Source: Streptacidiphilus sp. 4-A2 (GTDB lineage Bacteria; Actinomycetota; Actinomycetes; Streptomycetales; Streptomycetaceae). From it: a DNA stretch of 64,000 nucleotides. The notes under the pieces are model-generated. The model made no database searches and was not told where the DNA came from. It worked only from the letters and a program-made list of their open reading frames with translations. The position numbers and the translations under genes were made by a program. Below are positions 9,462 through 22,276 of this stretch, one piece after another. The DNA lies in the NCBI GenBank assembly GCA_014284505.1, contig JAAFYY010000001.1, positions 6,745,845 to 6,809,844 on the forward strand, written 5' to 3'. Each line of letters opens with the position of its first letter. Position 1 is the stretch's first letter.

Positions 9462-9981
9462 ATGTCCAGAGCTGACCCTCACGGTCATGCGCTTGGATTC
9501 CTCGCCGTGCTGTGGTTGTTCGTCATCGTCGCGGTACAGGTCATCCGCAGCGACCTGTACGGCGCCAAAGCGACCCAGCGGCTACCACCGCAGGCCGGCG
9601 CGGGGCGCCGGTGCCCACCCCGACCCCGCGTCAGCAGCCGCCGCCGCAGGGCGCCGCCGCAGCCGGGCCCGGACACCGCCGCCGCCGCAGCGCACCCAGC
9701 CAGCTGGTGTCACCCAGGGCTCGCTCGCGGGCACCACGGTGGCGCTGCACGGCCAGACCATCACCCTGGGCCGGGCCCACGACTCGACGATTGTGCTGGA
9801 TGACGACTACGCGTCGTCCCGGCATGCCAGGATCTACCCGGACCAGAGCGGTCAGTGGATCGTCGAGGACCTCAATCCACCAATGGCACCTACCTGGACC
9901 GGATGCGGCTGACAGCCCCACGCGCTCCAGCCCGGCGTGGCCATCCGGATCGGCAGGACCGTCATCGAGCTGCGGAAGTAG
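9462..9981 (+). CDS. fhaB: FhaB/FipA-like membrane FHA protein, several indels
   Basis: ATG 9462 follows fhaA after 9 bp. An N-terminal membrane helix (FLAVLWLFVIVAVQVI) leads through a basic Pro/Ala linker to an FHA domain (GRAHDSTIVLDD, SSRHARIY, STNGTYLDR) and the ending TVIELRK before a TAG at 9979. The start shows a compensating pair: an extra A at about 9467 and a lost G at about 9494 turn the expected SELTLTVMRLG into a scrambled stretch. At least four more indels follow. Its role is recruitment of phosphorylated division or cell-wall proteins at the membrane. Confidence 0.85.
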
Positions 9982-10156
9982 TCACGTATGAGGCATGGGC
10001 AGCACGCCACCGGCGCGCCAAGTCCGATGAGGGCGACCGCCGGTGGGCACGGATCCGCGCACCCGGACCAAGCCCTGCTGGACACCGCACCGTACGATGC
10101 ATCAACGCACGCTGCACCGGAGCATCGCGCAGGGGACCGAGGGAAGGGGCGGACAC

Positions 10157-11695
10157 ATGAGCCTCGTGCTGCGCTTCGCCGCCGGGTCGCACAAGGGGAT
10201 CCGGGAAGGCAACGAGGACTCGGCTACGCCGGTCCGCGCCTGCTCGCCGTGGCCGACGGCATGGGCGGCCAGGCCGCCGGGGAGGTCGCCTCGTCCGAGG
10301 TCCTCTCCACCATGGTCTCCCTGGACGAGAACCCGCCGGGCAGCGACCCTGACCGCGCTCAGCCAGGCCGCCGACCGGGCCAACGAGCGGCTGCGGCTGC
10401 TGGTGGAGGGCGATCCGTCACTGGAGGGCATGGGCACCACGCTCACCGCCCTGCTGTGGACCGGCGAGCGGGCCGGCCTGATCCACATCGGCGACTCCGC
10501 GGCTATCTGCTGCGTGACGGCGCGCTGACCCAGATCACCCAGGACCACACCTGGGTGCAGCGGCTGGTGGACGAGGGCCGGATCACCGAGGAGGAGGCCA
10601 GCACCCATCCGCAGCGCTCGCTGATCATGCGCGCGCTGATGGGGACCGGCGAGGTCGAATCCGACCTGTCGATCCGCGAGGTGCGCGCCGGGGACCGGTA
10701 CCTGATCTGCTCCGACGGCCTGTCGGGTGTGGTCAGCCACCAGACCCTGGAAGAGACCCTCGGCAGCTACTACGCGCCCGAGCAGACCATCGCCGAGCTG
10801 ATCCAGCTGGCGCTGCGCGGCGGCGGCCCGGACAACATCACCTGCGTGGTCGCGGACGTCCTGGACATCCAGGACGGCGACCCGGCGGCCGGGCAGATCA
10901 GTGAGGTCCCGATGGTGGTCGGCGCGGTCGCCGACGGCCCGCCCACGATCAGCCACCACACCATGGCGAACACCCGGCCGCCCGCGCGGCGTCGCTGGGC
11001 CGCCGGCAGCCGCCCGGCGAGGGCGGTCCGGCCGGTTACGGCGGCGCCGAGCAGGGCGAGGGCGAGTACGGGGACGACGGCTACGCCGAGGGCGACTACG
11101 AGGGCGACGCGGACTACGCCCCGGAGGAGGGCAGCCGCCGCAGCCGCCGCAAGCAGCAGCGGGCCGGTCGCAAACGCGGCTGCCTGGTTCCCTCGCTGGT
11201 GGCGCTGGTGGCGCTGGGCCTGGTCGGCGGCGGCGGTTACGCCGGCTACCAGTGGACCAGGACCCAGTACTTCATCGGTGCCCACGGCGATCATGTGGCC
11301 GTCTACCAGGGCGTCAACCAGAATCTGGCCGGGCTCAGCCTGTCCAAGGTCTACCAGGACTACCCGGGCATCCAGCTGAAGTACCTGCCCTCGTACCAGC
11401 AGACCTCGGTGCACAGCACGATCAGCGCCAACAACCTGGCCGCGGCCAACCAGACCGTCGCCCAGCTGAAGAACCAGGCGACGCTCTGCCAGCAGATCGC
11501 CACCACGCCCAGCACCCCGGCCTCGCCGACGCCCGCGCCCACGCCGACGCCGACGCAGAGCCACCCGGCGAAGACGGGCACGCCGGACACGACCAAGGGC
11601 CCGGGCAAGCCTTCGGCCACGCCCTCGGCTCCCGCCCCTCCAGCATGCTGAGCCCGCAACAGCAGCAGCTGGCGCAGCAATGCCCCACCTCCTGA
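10157..11695 (+). CDS. pstP: PP2C-family Ser/Thr protein phosphatase, several indels
   Basis: Begins at ATG 10157. The N-terminal 245 residues carry PP2C metal-binding motifs VADGMGG, CSDGLSG and DNITCVV. A Gly/Glu/Asp/Tyr-rich linker follows, then a membrane helix (LVPSLVALVALGLVGGGGY) and an extracellular tail rich in Thr/Pro. It dephosphorylates the substrates of the PknB kinase encoded downstream. Frame breaks lie near 10221, 10348, 10500, 10975 and 11636. The last repair gives the ending SPQQQQLAQQCPTS and the stop at 11693. Confidence 0.92.
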
Positions 11696-11696
11696 G

Positions 11697-13087
11697 TTGA
11701 GCTTCCCCGGCCTGCGGCCCGGCGACGAGGTGGCCTCGGCCACCTCGTCGGTTGCCGCCCAGGGCTCCCCGGACCGCCGGAACACCGAGCTGGCGCTGCT
11801 GGTGTTCGCGGTGCTGGTGCCGGTGCTCGCCTACGCCGACACCGGGTTGTCGCTGGACGGCCGGATCCCGGCCGGGATGCTCGGGTACGGGCTGGGCATA
11901 GGAGCCTTCGTGCTGTGCGCGCACGCCTCGGTCCGGCGGTACGCGCCGCATGCCGATCCGCTGATGCTGCCGCTGGCGGCCCTGCTCAACGGCCTCGGCC
12001 TGGTCTTCATCTGGCGCCTGGACAAGGCCCGGCAGCTGCACCCGAACTTCCCCGGAGCGCAGCACCAGCTGGTCTGGTCGGGCCTCGGGATCAGCCTGTT
12101 CATCGGCGTGATGGTGTTCCTGCGGGACCACCCGGGTGCTCCAGCGCTACACCTACTGTCCGGGCTGGCCGCGCTGGTGCTGCTGGCGGTCCCGGCGTTC
12201 CTGCCGGACCGGGCCTCCGACTTCGGCGCCAAGATCTGGATCCACGTCGGCGGCTTCTCGGTCCAGCCCGGCGAGTTCGTCAAGATCGTGCTGCCGGTGT
12301 TCTTCTCCGGCTATCTGATGATGAAGCGGGATGCGCTGGCACTGGCCAGCCGCCGCTTCCTGGGCGTCCACCTGCCGCGCGACGGGATCTCGGGCCGATC
12401 ATCGCGGTCTGGGTGCTGAGCCTGCTGATCCTGGTCTTCGAGACCGACCTGGGCACCTCGCTGCTGTTCTTCGGCATCTTCGTGGTGATGCTCTATGTCG
12501 CCACCGAGCGGACCAGCTGGATCCTGTTCGGGCTGCTGATGGCCGGGCTCGGCTTCTGGGCGGTGTCCGGGGCCGAGCGGCATGTGGCCTCCCGGATCGA
12601 CGCCTGGCTGCACCCGCTGGCCTCGGCCGGCGGCGAGGTGGGCCAGATCGGGCAGTCGCTGTTCGCCTTCGGCGCGGGCGGGGTGGTCGGCACCGGCCTG
12701 GGCCGGGGCCACTCCTGGCTGATCGGCTTCGCGGCCAAGAGCGACTTCATCCTCGGCACCATCGGCGAGGAGCTCGGCCTGGCCGGGCTGATGGCGCTGT
12801 TCCTGCTCTACGCGCTGCTGTCGGAGCGCGGCCTGCGGACGGCCATGGCGGCCCGCGACCCCTTCGGCAAGCTGCTGGCGGTGGGCCTGTCCGGAGCGTT
12901 CGCGCTCCAGGTGTTCATCGTGGCCGGCGGAGTGACCGGTACCATCCCGCTGACAGGAATGACCCTGCCGTTCATCGCCCAGGGCGGCTCCTCGGTCATC
13001 ACCAACTGGGCGCTGGTGGCCGTGCTGTTGAAGATCAGCGATGTCGCCCGCCGACCGGCCCCGGTACTGGCGGAGGCGCCGGTATGA
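11697..13087 (+). CDS. rodA: RodA/FtsW-family peptidoglycan polymerase, indels
   Basis: An SEDS-family membrane protein of about 463 residues with ten or so helices. It polymerises glycan strands from lipid II together with the adjacent class B PBP. Recognisable parts are RRNTELALLVFA near the start, AKIWIHVGGFSVQPGEFVKI, FETDLGTSLLFFG, and the signature TGMTLPFIAQGGSS. A compensating insertion/deletion pair at about 12131-12156 replaces RVLQRYTYLS, and a further loss occurs near 12385. As read, the start is a TTG two bases after the pstP stop. It could be rodA or ftsW by family; the operon context favours rodA. Confidence 0.9.
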
Positions 13088-13222
13088 CCCAGGCCACGTC
13101 GCAGAACCGACCTCGGTTCGCCCGTCGTCATGGACAGCGTGTAGACAGAGGAGCAGTACAAAGCGGGCAGGCGGGCAGAGAGCCTGCCGCCGGCAACCGC
13201 GCCAGCAGGAGGCCACCCGACC

Positions 13223-14687
13223 GTGAACAAGCCAATCCGCCGGGTATCCGTGTTCTGCCTGGTACTGGTGCTCGCGCTGATAATCCGCGTGAACTGGGTG
13301 CAGGGAGTGGAAGCCTCCGCGCTCAACACCAACACCAACAACGGCCGGGTGATGATCGAGCAGTACAGCTACCCGCGCGGCAGCATCATCGTCGGCGGCC
13401 AGGCGGTCACCAAGAGCGTCCTGGTGAACGGCAACCGCTTCAAGTACCGGGAGTCGTTCACCAACGGCCCGCTCTACGCCCCGGTGACCGGCTACTCCTC
13501 GCCGGTCTTCTCCAGCAACCTGCTGGAGAACGTCGAGGGCCCGATCCTCGGCGGCACCGCTCCGGAGCTGGCGGTCAACAACTTCGAGGCGCTGATCACC
13601 GGCAAGCCCAAGCAGGGCGGCGACGTGGTCACCACCATCAACCCAAGGTCCAGCTGGCCGGCTACCAGGGCCTGTCCAGCAACAACGAGACCGGCGCGGC
13701 GGTGGCCCTGGACCCCACCACCGGCGCGATCCTGGCCCTGGTCAGCACCCCCTCCTACGACCCGAACAGCTTCGCCAGCGGTGACCCCAGCAGTTCGACG
13801 GCCTACGAGAAGCTGCTGACCGACCCGTCCAACCCGATGCTGAACCGGGCACTGCGGCAGACCTATCCGCCCGGCTCGACGTTCAAGCTGGTCACCTCGG
13901 CCGCGGCGCTGGAGACCGGCCAGGTCACCGACATCAACGCCCCGACCGACTCGCCCAACCCGTACCTGCTCCCCGGCACCAGCACCTACCTGCCGAACGA
14001 GAGCACCAGCGACCCCTGCCTGAACGCCTCGCTGACCGTCGCGCTGACGTACTCCTGCAACACGGTCTTCGCCAAGCTCGGGGCCGAGATCGGGAACGCC
14101 CGGATGGACCAGGAAGCGGTGAAGTTCGGCTTCAACGCCGCCCGGGACATGCCGGTCGGGGTGGTCCCCAGCGTGTTCCAGACCGGGATCAACTCCTCCC
14201 AGAACGCGCTCTCCTCGATCGGCCAGTTCGACACCGCCGCCACTCCGCTGGAGATGGCCATGGTCTCCGCGGCGATCTGCAACAACGGCTCGCTGATGAC
14301 CCCCTACCTGGTCTCCGAGCTGCGCGCGTCGGACCAGAGCGTGGTGGGCAACCCGACCCAGCCGGCCCAGCTCTCCCAGGCGACCACCCCGCAGGTCGCC
14401 TCCGAGATCCAGACCATGATGGAGTCCGTGGTCCAGTCCGGCACCGGCGTGACCGCGCAGATCCCCGGCGTCACCGTCGGTGGCAAGACCGGTACCGCGC
14501 AGAACGGTGTGAACAACTCCGGCAACCCCTACGCCTGGTTCGTCTCCTGGGCCAAGAACAGCAGCGGCAAGGAGATCGCGGTCGCCGTGGTCGTCGCGAA
14601 CAGCAGCACCCAGCGCGGGGACATCTCCGGCGAGATGCTGGCCGCCCCATCGCCAAGCAGATGATGGAGGCCTATGTGGGCCAGTGA
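13223..14687 (+). CDS. pbpA: class B penicillin-binding protein, two indels
   Basis: GTG 13223 is preceded by AGGAGG. A short cytoplasmic tail and one membrane anchor (VFCLVLVLALIIRV) precede a dimerisation domain and a transpeptidase domain with the active-site motifs STFK, SCN (YSCNT) and KTGTAQ. It cross-links peptidoglycan and pairs with the upstream SEDS polymerase. A lost C near 13643 and another near 14650 break the frame. After the second repair the protein ends IAKQMMEAYVGQ at 14687, about 487 residues. Confidence 0.93.
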
Positions 14688-14895
14688 GCCGCGGGTCGGC
14701 GGGCCGCCGGAGCAGGGCGGCCGACACATACCGTTCTCATATCAAGTGGGCCACTGGGACGTGAACGCCGCGCCCGGCCGGTAGCGTATCCGCAAGCAGC
14801 GGTATGTCCGCACCGGTGCCTCCGCAGTCCACGGCAAAGGCCGATGCAGGCCCGACAGACCAACCTCGGCACCGGCGAGGGAGAGGGTTGGAACC

Positions 14896-16909
<2,014 letters not shown>

Positions 16910-16946
16910 TCGCCGGCCTCGCTTGTCAGTCCCTGATCCGGCGGAG

Positions 16947-16992
16947 CAGGACAGCACGGAGTCAGGACAGTACGGAGCAGGACAGCACGGAG
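16947..16992. repeat. three tandem copies of a 15-16-bp unit
   Basis: The unit CAGGACAGCACGGAG is repeated three times with one or two changes, just downstream of pknB and before its terminator. Confidence 0.7.
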
Positions 16993-16999
16993 CTGGACC

Positions 17000-17037
17000 C
17001 GAGGGGCCGAGGACGCGACCGCGTCCCCGGCCCCTCG
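17000..17037. terminator. terminator hairpin after pknB
   Basis: Two 18-base GC-rich arms with one mismatch and a tiny loop, between pknB and the next rightward gene. Confidence 0.55.
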
Positions 17038-17065
17038 GGCGTTCCGCCGGGCGGAGCGGCCGCCG

Positions 17066-17512
17066 ATGCCCGATCCTGTGGTCATGGCCACTGTGATGAA
17101 CGAGACCCAATGGCGTGCCTTTCTGAGTGAGGGCACCCGCACCGGCAAGGTCGCCACCACCCGCGCCGACGGCCGCCCGCATGTGGCGCCGGTCTGGTTC
17201 CTGCTGGACGGCGACGACCTGGTGTTCAACACCGGCAGGGACACCATCAAGGGCAAGTCCCTGCTCCGCGACGGGCGGGTCGCCCTGTGCGTGGACGACG
17301 AGCGCGCACCCTACGCCTTCGCCCTGGTGGAGGGGCGGGCCAGGATCAGCGAGGAGCTGTCCGAGCTGCGCGAGTGGGCGACCCGGATCGCCGCCCGCTA
17401 TGTCGGCCAGGAGCTGGCCCAGGCCTACGGCGAGCGCAACGGCGTGGAGGGGGAGCTGCTGGTACGGGTCCGGCTGGAGAAGGTCACCGCCGTCGCCGAA
17501 CTGGCCTCCTGA
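17066..17512 (+). CDS. PPOX-class split-barrel flavin/F420-dependent enzyme
   Basis: An intact frame of 148 residues; in-frame later starts at 17087 and 17096 are equally good. The sequence has the family pattern GKVATTRADGRPHVAPVWF, DLVFNTGRDTIKGKSLLRD and VALCVDD, typical of pyridoxamine-phosphate-oxidase-fold proteins that bind F420 or FMN. Actinobacterial members reduce F420-dependent substrates. The substrate here is unknown. It is rightward and faces the leftward sortase genes. Confidence 0.75.
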   Translation: MPDPVVMATVMNETQWRAFLSEGTRTGKVATTRADGRPHVAPVWFLLDGDDLVFNTGRDTIKGKSLLRDGRVALCVDDERAPYAFALVEGRARISEELSELREWATRIAARYVGQELAQAYGERNGVEGELLVRVRLEKVTAVAELAS

Positions 17513-17525
17513 GCGGCCGGCCGCC

Positions 17526-18251
17526 TCAGCGCAGCTCCGGCGGCAGATCCCGGGCCCGGTCCACCGGGACGGTGCGGCTCAGCGCGGCCCAGACCGCCAT
17601 CCGGTACCGGGAGGTGTAGGCGGGGGTGCAGGTGGTCAGCGTCAGATAGTGCCCCGGGCGGGTGAAGCCCGACCCGGCGGGGACCGGTGCGGTCACCCCG
17701 ACGTCGTACTTGGAGGTCTGCTCCAGCGTCCGGGTGACCGTGTAGACGTACCAGTCGTCGCGGGTCTCCACCACCACCGGGTCGCCCGGGCGCAGTTCCG
17801 GCAGGTCGTGGAACTTGGCGCCGTGGCCGTCCCGGTGCGCGGCCAGGGCGAAGTTCCCGTTCCCGCCCCAGGGCATGGCCGCCCGGTAGGGCTCGGTGTA
17901 GGCGCCGGCCACGCCCTGGTTCAGGGTGTCGGTGTCGGTTGCCGGTCCTGATCAGCACCTGGAAGTCCCTGCCAGCCGGGGATGTGCAGGAAGCCCAGGC
18001 CGTCCCCGGCCTGGTAGCCGCGGGGGCGGTGCGGGCGTCCCCGGCCGCCCGCGGGGTGCTCCAGGCCTGCCGGACGCCCGCCGCGTCCGCGTCCGCCCGC
18101 CGGTCGGCGACCACGTCGGTCCACCAGAGCGAGTAGACGACGAACAGCCCGAGCAGCACCCCGGAGGTGATCATCAGCTCGCCCAGCAGGCCCAGGGCCC
18201 GCTGGAGCGGGGAGAGCCCGGGAAAGCCCCGGGCGGCGGAGCGGACATCAT
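17526..18251 (-). CDS. class E sortase, several indels
   Basis: Leftward gene, probable start ATG 18251 (or 18248), about 241 residues. An N-terminal membrane anchor (SGVLLGLFVVYSLWW) precedes a sortase barrel with catalytic His in ALAAHRDGHG, Cys in LTLTTCTP and Arg in SRYRMAV. Class E sortases attach surface proteins such as long chaplins to peptidoglycan. Several frame breaks fall between about 18190 and 17935; the catalytic half is intact. It lies next to a second sortase gene in the same direction. Confidence 0.88.
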
Positions 18252-18302
18252 GCTGCTGGTCTCCTCGGTGGTGGCCCGCGCCACCGGGGAGGCGACCTTC
18301 GG

Positions 18303-19236
18303 TCAGCCGTTCAGCAGTGCCTGGGGCTTGCGGCCGGAGCTCTTCGGCAGGTCCTGGGTGAGCTTGCCCCAGACCGCCATCCGGTAGGTGGAGGTGAACT
18401 CGGGGGTGCAGGTGGTCAGCGTGATGTAGCGCCCGGGCGCGGTGAAGCCCGACTGCGGCGGGATCGGCGCGATCACACTGACGTTGCTCGGGGAGGTCTG
18501 CGGGAGGGTGCTGGTGATCGTGTAGGTGTAGTAGTCGTAGGCGGTCTCGACGATCACCTGGTCACCCGGCACCAGCTTGTTGATGTACCGGAACGGCTCA
18601 CCGTGGGTGTTGCGGTGCCCGGCGAGCGCGAAGTTCCCGGTCGAGTCCCAGGGGAAGGCCGTCTCCTGGGCGCCGGTGTAGTGACCGACCAGCCCGTTGT
18701 CCAGGATCGTGGTCTTGTCCACGCCCTCCGCGATCGGCGTCTCCACATCCAGCTTGGGGATGTAGATGATCGCGAACCGGGTTCCCACGGCTATGGAGCC
18801 GGGGTAGGGCGGTGGGTACTGGAGTCGCCGCCGGGCGCGCTGCTCCACTGCGACTCCAGCTTGTGCTTGGCCCCGCTGGCGTAGGCGTCGGCGGTGACAT
18901 TGGTCCACCACAGCTGGTAGGCCACAAACAGGAACATCACCACGCCGAGGGTGATGAACAGCTCGCCCAGGGTCCGGACCAGGACGATCCCGGGGCTCTC
19001 CTTGACCTTGGGCTGCCCCGGGCGGCCGCGGCGGCGGCGCTGCTGCTGCTCGGCCCGGCGGCGGGCGGCGCGGCCGCCGGTCGCGGGCCCCGCGCCGGCG
19101 GACGCTCCCGGCGGCCGCACCCGCAGCGCCAGGGTGTCCGTGGTCTCCCCTCGGCCGCCCGGTACTCGCCGGGTGCCCAGAACGACGATTCGTCGTCCTC
19201 CCGCCCCGGCTCGCGTTCCGGGCGAAGCGAGGTCAT
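18303..19236 (-). CDS. class E sortase, longer paralogue, indels
   Basis: The start ATG 19236 overlaps the pabA stop. About 311 residues: an Arg/Ala-rich cytoplasmic region, a membrane helix (LFITLGVVMFLFVAYQLWW) and a sortase domain with ALAGHRNTHG, TLTTCTPEF and STYRMAV carrying His, Cys and Arg. Frame breaks near 19140 and 18832 divide the N-terminal part. It forms a tandem with the shorter sortase downstream; the two differ mainly in the N-terminal extension. Confidence 0.88.
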
Positions 19237-19874
19237 GCGCCGGCCCGTCCGATCACCGGCGCCAATCCGGCCGACCGGGCGACCGCCGCCTGGTCGCCGC
19301 ACTCGGCCAGCCAGTTGGCCAGCATCCGGTGCCCGCCCTCGGTGAGCACCGACTCGGGGTGGAACTGGACGCCCTCCACCGGCAGGTCCCGGTGCCGCAG
19401 GCCCATCACGATGCCGTTGTCGGTCCAGGCGGTGACCGCCAGCTCCGGCGGCACGGTGTCCCGCTCGACGGCCAGCGAGTGGTAGCGGGTCGCGATGAGC
19501 GGGGAGGCCAGCCCGGCGAACACCCCGCCGTCCTCGTGGAACACCTCCGAGGTCTTGCCGTGCAGCAGCTCGGGGGCGCGGCCGACGACCGCGCCATGGG
19601 CCACCGCGATCGACTGGAGGCCCAAGCAGACGCCGAAGACCGGCAGTCCGGCCGCCGCGCAGTGGTGCACCATCTCGACGCAGATCCCGGCCTCCTCCGG
19701 GGTGCCCGGGCCGGGGGAGAGCAGCACGCCGTCGTAGTCGGCGGCGGTCACCGATCCCGGGGAGATCTCGTCGTTGCGCACCACCTCGCAGCTCGCGCCG
19801 AGCTGGTAGAGGTACTGGACCAGGTTGAACACAAAGCTGTCGTAGTTGTCGACGACGAGGATGCGCGCGCTCAT
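19233..19874 (-). CDS. pabA: glutamine amidotransferase, anthranilate/aminodeoxychorismate synthase component II
   Basis: An intact 213-residue class I amidotransferase. NYDSFVFNLVQYL marks the N terminus. The nucleophile is the Cys in GVCLGLQ, and the His-Glu pair is in FHPES. It supplies ammonia from glutamine to chorismate-using synthases for folate or tryptophan. No component I gene is adjacent, as is usual at this locus. It overlaps both neighbours by a few bases, suggesting a co-transcribed leftward operon with the hypothetical membrane protein upstream and the sortases downstream. Confidence 0.9.
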   Translation of the reverse strand: MSARILVVDNYDSFVFNLVQYLYQLGASCEVVRNDEISPGSVTAADYDGVLLSPGPGTPEEAGICVEMVHHCAAAGLPVFGVCLGLQSIAVAHGAVVGRAPELLHGKTSEVFHEDGGVFAGLASPLIATRYHSLAVERDTVPPELAVTAWTDNGIVMGLRHRDLPVEGVQFHPESVLTEGGHRMLANWLAECGDQAAVARSAGLAPVIGRAGA

Positions 19875-20212
19875 CAGGCAGTGACTCCGGTCGGGGCGAG
19901 GGGCACAGAGGTGGGCAGGGCGGCCCCGTCGATGGTCGGCGCCGAGGACTTCCCACCGGTGGCCGGACGTGACGGCGAGGGCCGGGCGGACGGGGTCGCG
20001 GCGGGCGGGCCGGAGCTGCCGGGGGTGCCGACCTGCTGCACGGTGCTGCCCCCGGTGTTGTTCACGGTGACGTTGTTGAACGGGAGCAGCGGCTCCGCCC
20101 AGGGGAAGACCCAGGTGAACAGGACCGCGACGGCGACCAGGAACAGCAGCAGCGACAGCAGCGCGCGCACCGGCGTGCTGCCGGGAAGCCGGGCCCAGAT
20201 CCAGCCGTACAT
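19874..20212 (-). CDS. conserved membrane protein of unknown function
   Basis: From ATG 20212 the product is 112 residues. It has a short cytoplasmic N terminus (MYGWIWARLPG), one membrane helix (ALLSLLLFLVAVAVLFTWVF), then a Ser/Pro/Thr-rich exterior tail with PFNNVTVNN. It precedes pabA with a one-base overlap. The family appears conserved at this locus in streptomycetes; function unknown. Confidence 0.7.
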   Translation of the reverse strand: MYGWIWARLPGSTPVRALLSLLLFLVAVAVLFTWVFPWAEPLLPFNNVTVNNTGGSTVQQVGTPGSSGPPAATPSARPSPSRPATGGKSSAPTIDGAALPTSVPLAPTGVTA

Positions 20213-20795
20213 CGCGCTCCTTCCTGGGACATTCCTGCCTGAGGGCACTGCTGCCCCCTGGTACCGCTACCGGTGGCACCCCCGCCCGCGGATACCGCCG
20301 CACCAGGGTACGGGGCCGGATGCCCGCCGCGGGCGCGGTCCGGCAGCGGGTTCCCGAATTGCCGGATTCACACCTCGCGGAACCGCTCCCCGTGCCCTCG
20401 GGGACCGCGAACTGCCGACGACCCCCGACCGGAGGCGGTCCGCGGAAGCTGCCCCCACCTGTCCGCTACAACGCCCGCGGGGTGCTCCCGGTCACGGGGC
20501 GGGGCGGAGCGGACGAAAATGACCGGCCGACTTTCCGGTAATCACGCATTTCCGGAGCAATCCGGCCGATCGGACGCGATTCGTCCGGCCGGAGGTCTCA
20601 TCTCAGTGAACTGGCGGAACTTTCTTCGAATCCGCCACGTACCCTTATCTCCTTCCGACTCCGCGAGCCACTACGCTAACGGACGCTGGAGACACGTGTG
20701 CGGGATGCCCGACCGCCTGCCACTGGCCCAGAAACCCACAGCTCAGTTGGCCGCCTGCGGCCCGGTAGCGCAGCGCATCGACAGGAGTGCTCCTC
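20213..20795. other. divergent intergenic region upstream of crgA
   Basis: About 580 bp between leftward and rightward genes. The open frames are not coding-like. It should hold promoters for both directions, but I cannot place them reliably. Confidence 0.35.
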
Positions 20796-21050
20796 GTGCC
20801 GAAGTCCCGACTCCGGAAGAAGACGAACTACACCGCCCCGCCCACCGCGACGGCATTGAAGCTCAGCCCGGGCGGCAACAGCTGGATCGCGCCGCTGATG
20901 CTGGCGCTGTTCCTGGTGGGCCTGGTGTGGATCGTCGTCTACTACGTGACGAGTGCGTCCTGGCCGATCCACGCCATCGGCAACTGGAACATCGTGATCG
21001 GCTTCGCCTTCATCGCGGGCGGCTTCGGCGTCTCCACCCAGTGGAAGTAG
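20796..21050 (+). CDS. crgA: CrgA, septation inhibitor/divisome membrane protein
   Basis: An 84-residue intact gene. GTG 20796 was chosen because AGGAG lies 8 bases upstream and the product then begins MPKSRLRKK as in the family. A basic N terminus and two membrane helices (PLMLALFLVGLVWIVVYYV and NIVIGFAFIAGGFGV) fit CrgA, which restrains FtsZ-ring formation in Streptomyces aerial hyphae. It is a single-gene unit followed by a cluster of DnaA boxes and a terminator. Confidence 0.95.
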   Translation: MPKSRLRKKTNYTAPPTATALKLSPGGNSWIAPLMLALFLVGLVWIVVYYVTSASWPIHAIGNWNIVIGFAFIAGGFGVSTQWK

Positions 21051-21098
21051 CGGTATCCACAACCGCGGGCAGGGGCCTCCGACTCGGACAGGCGTTCT

Positions 21099-21149
21099 TT
21101 GTCCACATGGTTATCCACAGTGGGGAAAACCATGACTATCTGTGGATAA
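21099..21149. promoter_or_regulatory. cluster of three DnaA boxes downstream of crgA
   Basis: TTGTCCACA at 21099-21107, TTATCCACA at 21111-21119, and the inverse TGTGGATAA at 21141-21149. All three match the DnaA box consensus perfectly, and the cluster is about 17 kb from oriC. It may titrate DnaA or reload it. Confidence 0.7.
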
Positions 21150-21238
21150 CTTGAGCCGAGAAGCCCGGAACACCCACCGCCGGACACCGTCACCGGGATC
21201 GAACCACCAGGTGGACGCGGGTAGACCAGAAATTCCAC

Positions 21239-21268
21239 AAGGGCCCCGCCGACATCGGCGGGGCCCTT
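21239..21268. terminator. bidirectional terminator between crgA and rhomboid gene
   Basis: A perfect 13-base stem (AAGGGCCCCGCCG) with a 4-base loop, placed between convergent genes. Confidence 0.85.
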
Positions 21269-21281
21269 GTGGACAACCGGC

Positions 21282-22137
21282 TCAGCCCGGGATCTGGGCC
21301 ACCCCGACCAGCGAGACCACCAGCACCAGGGCCAGGGTCAGCCCCATCGTCCCCCACTGCACCAGCGAGCGGCGCTGCTCCGGCGCGTGCGCCAGTCCCA
21401 GGCCGACCAGCAGCCCGGCCACCAGGCCGCCGACATGCGCCTCCCAGCTGATCCCCGGGATGGCGAAGGTGGCCACCAGGTTCACCACGATGATCGCCAG
21501 GATCGGCCCCAGCTGGTAGCCGCGCTTGCGTTGCAGCACCACCATCGCGCCCAGCAGTCCGAAGATCGCCCCGGACGCCCCCAGCGCCGCGGTGTCCGGC
21601 GCCACCAGCAGTTGCAGCGCCGACCCGGCCAGCCCGGCCACCAGGTACAGGCCCAGATAGCGCCAGCGCCCCAGCAGCTGCTCCAGCGCCGGGCCGATGA
21701 TCCACAGCGACCACATGTTCATCGCGATGTGGAGGAAGGCCGTGTGGAAGAACACCGAGGTGATCATCCGGTACCACTGGCCGTCGGCGACGCCGTTGCC
21801 CCACATGTACAGATAGGACAGGTCGGTCTGTCTGATCACCCACTGGAGGCCCCAGACCACCACGTTGATCCGATCAGGATCTTGGTGACCAGCGCCGGAT
21901 CCCGGTGGCCCGGCCGCCGAACTCGGTCTGGGCCGGACGGACGGTGGCCCGCCCGCCCTGCACGCAGTCATGGCACTGGAAACCCACCGACGCGCTCACC
22001 CGGCACTGCGGGCACACCGGCCGCTCGCACCGGGTGCAGCTGACCCCGGTCTCCCGGCCCGGATGCCGGTAGCAGTCCGGCAGCCGGTAGCCGCTGTGCT
22101 GCTGCGGCCCGACCGGGCCCTGCTGATCGGGGAGCAT
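21282..22137 (-). CDS. rhomboid-family intramembrane serine protease, two indels
   Basis: Start ATG 22137. The N-terminal region has a Cys/His zinc-ribbon (CYRHPGRETGVSC, CERPVCPQC, CHDC). After frame breaks near 21890 and 21870 come six or seven membrane helices. HIAMNMWSLW, the active-site Ser in GASGAIFG and the catalytic His in AHVGGLVAGLL identify a rhomboid protease, which cleaves membrane protein substrates. Convergent with crgA, downstream of the cyclophilin gene. Confidence 0.92.
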
Positions 22138-22276
22138 GTCTGCCTGCCTTCCAGGACCGTGCAGATCCAGAACCTTGCCGTCCGGGGCACCATGGCTGCC
22201 CGGGACATCGTGGATACGCCCCGAAAGGGTAGCCCCCGGACCGGCCGAAACCGCTACCTGCGACCGATCCGCGCCG

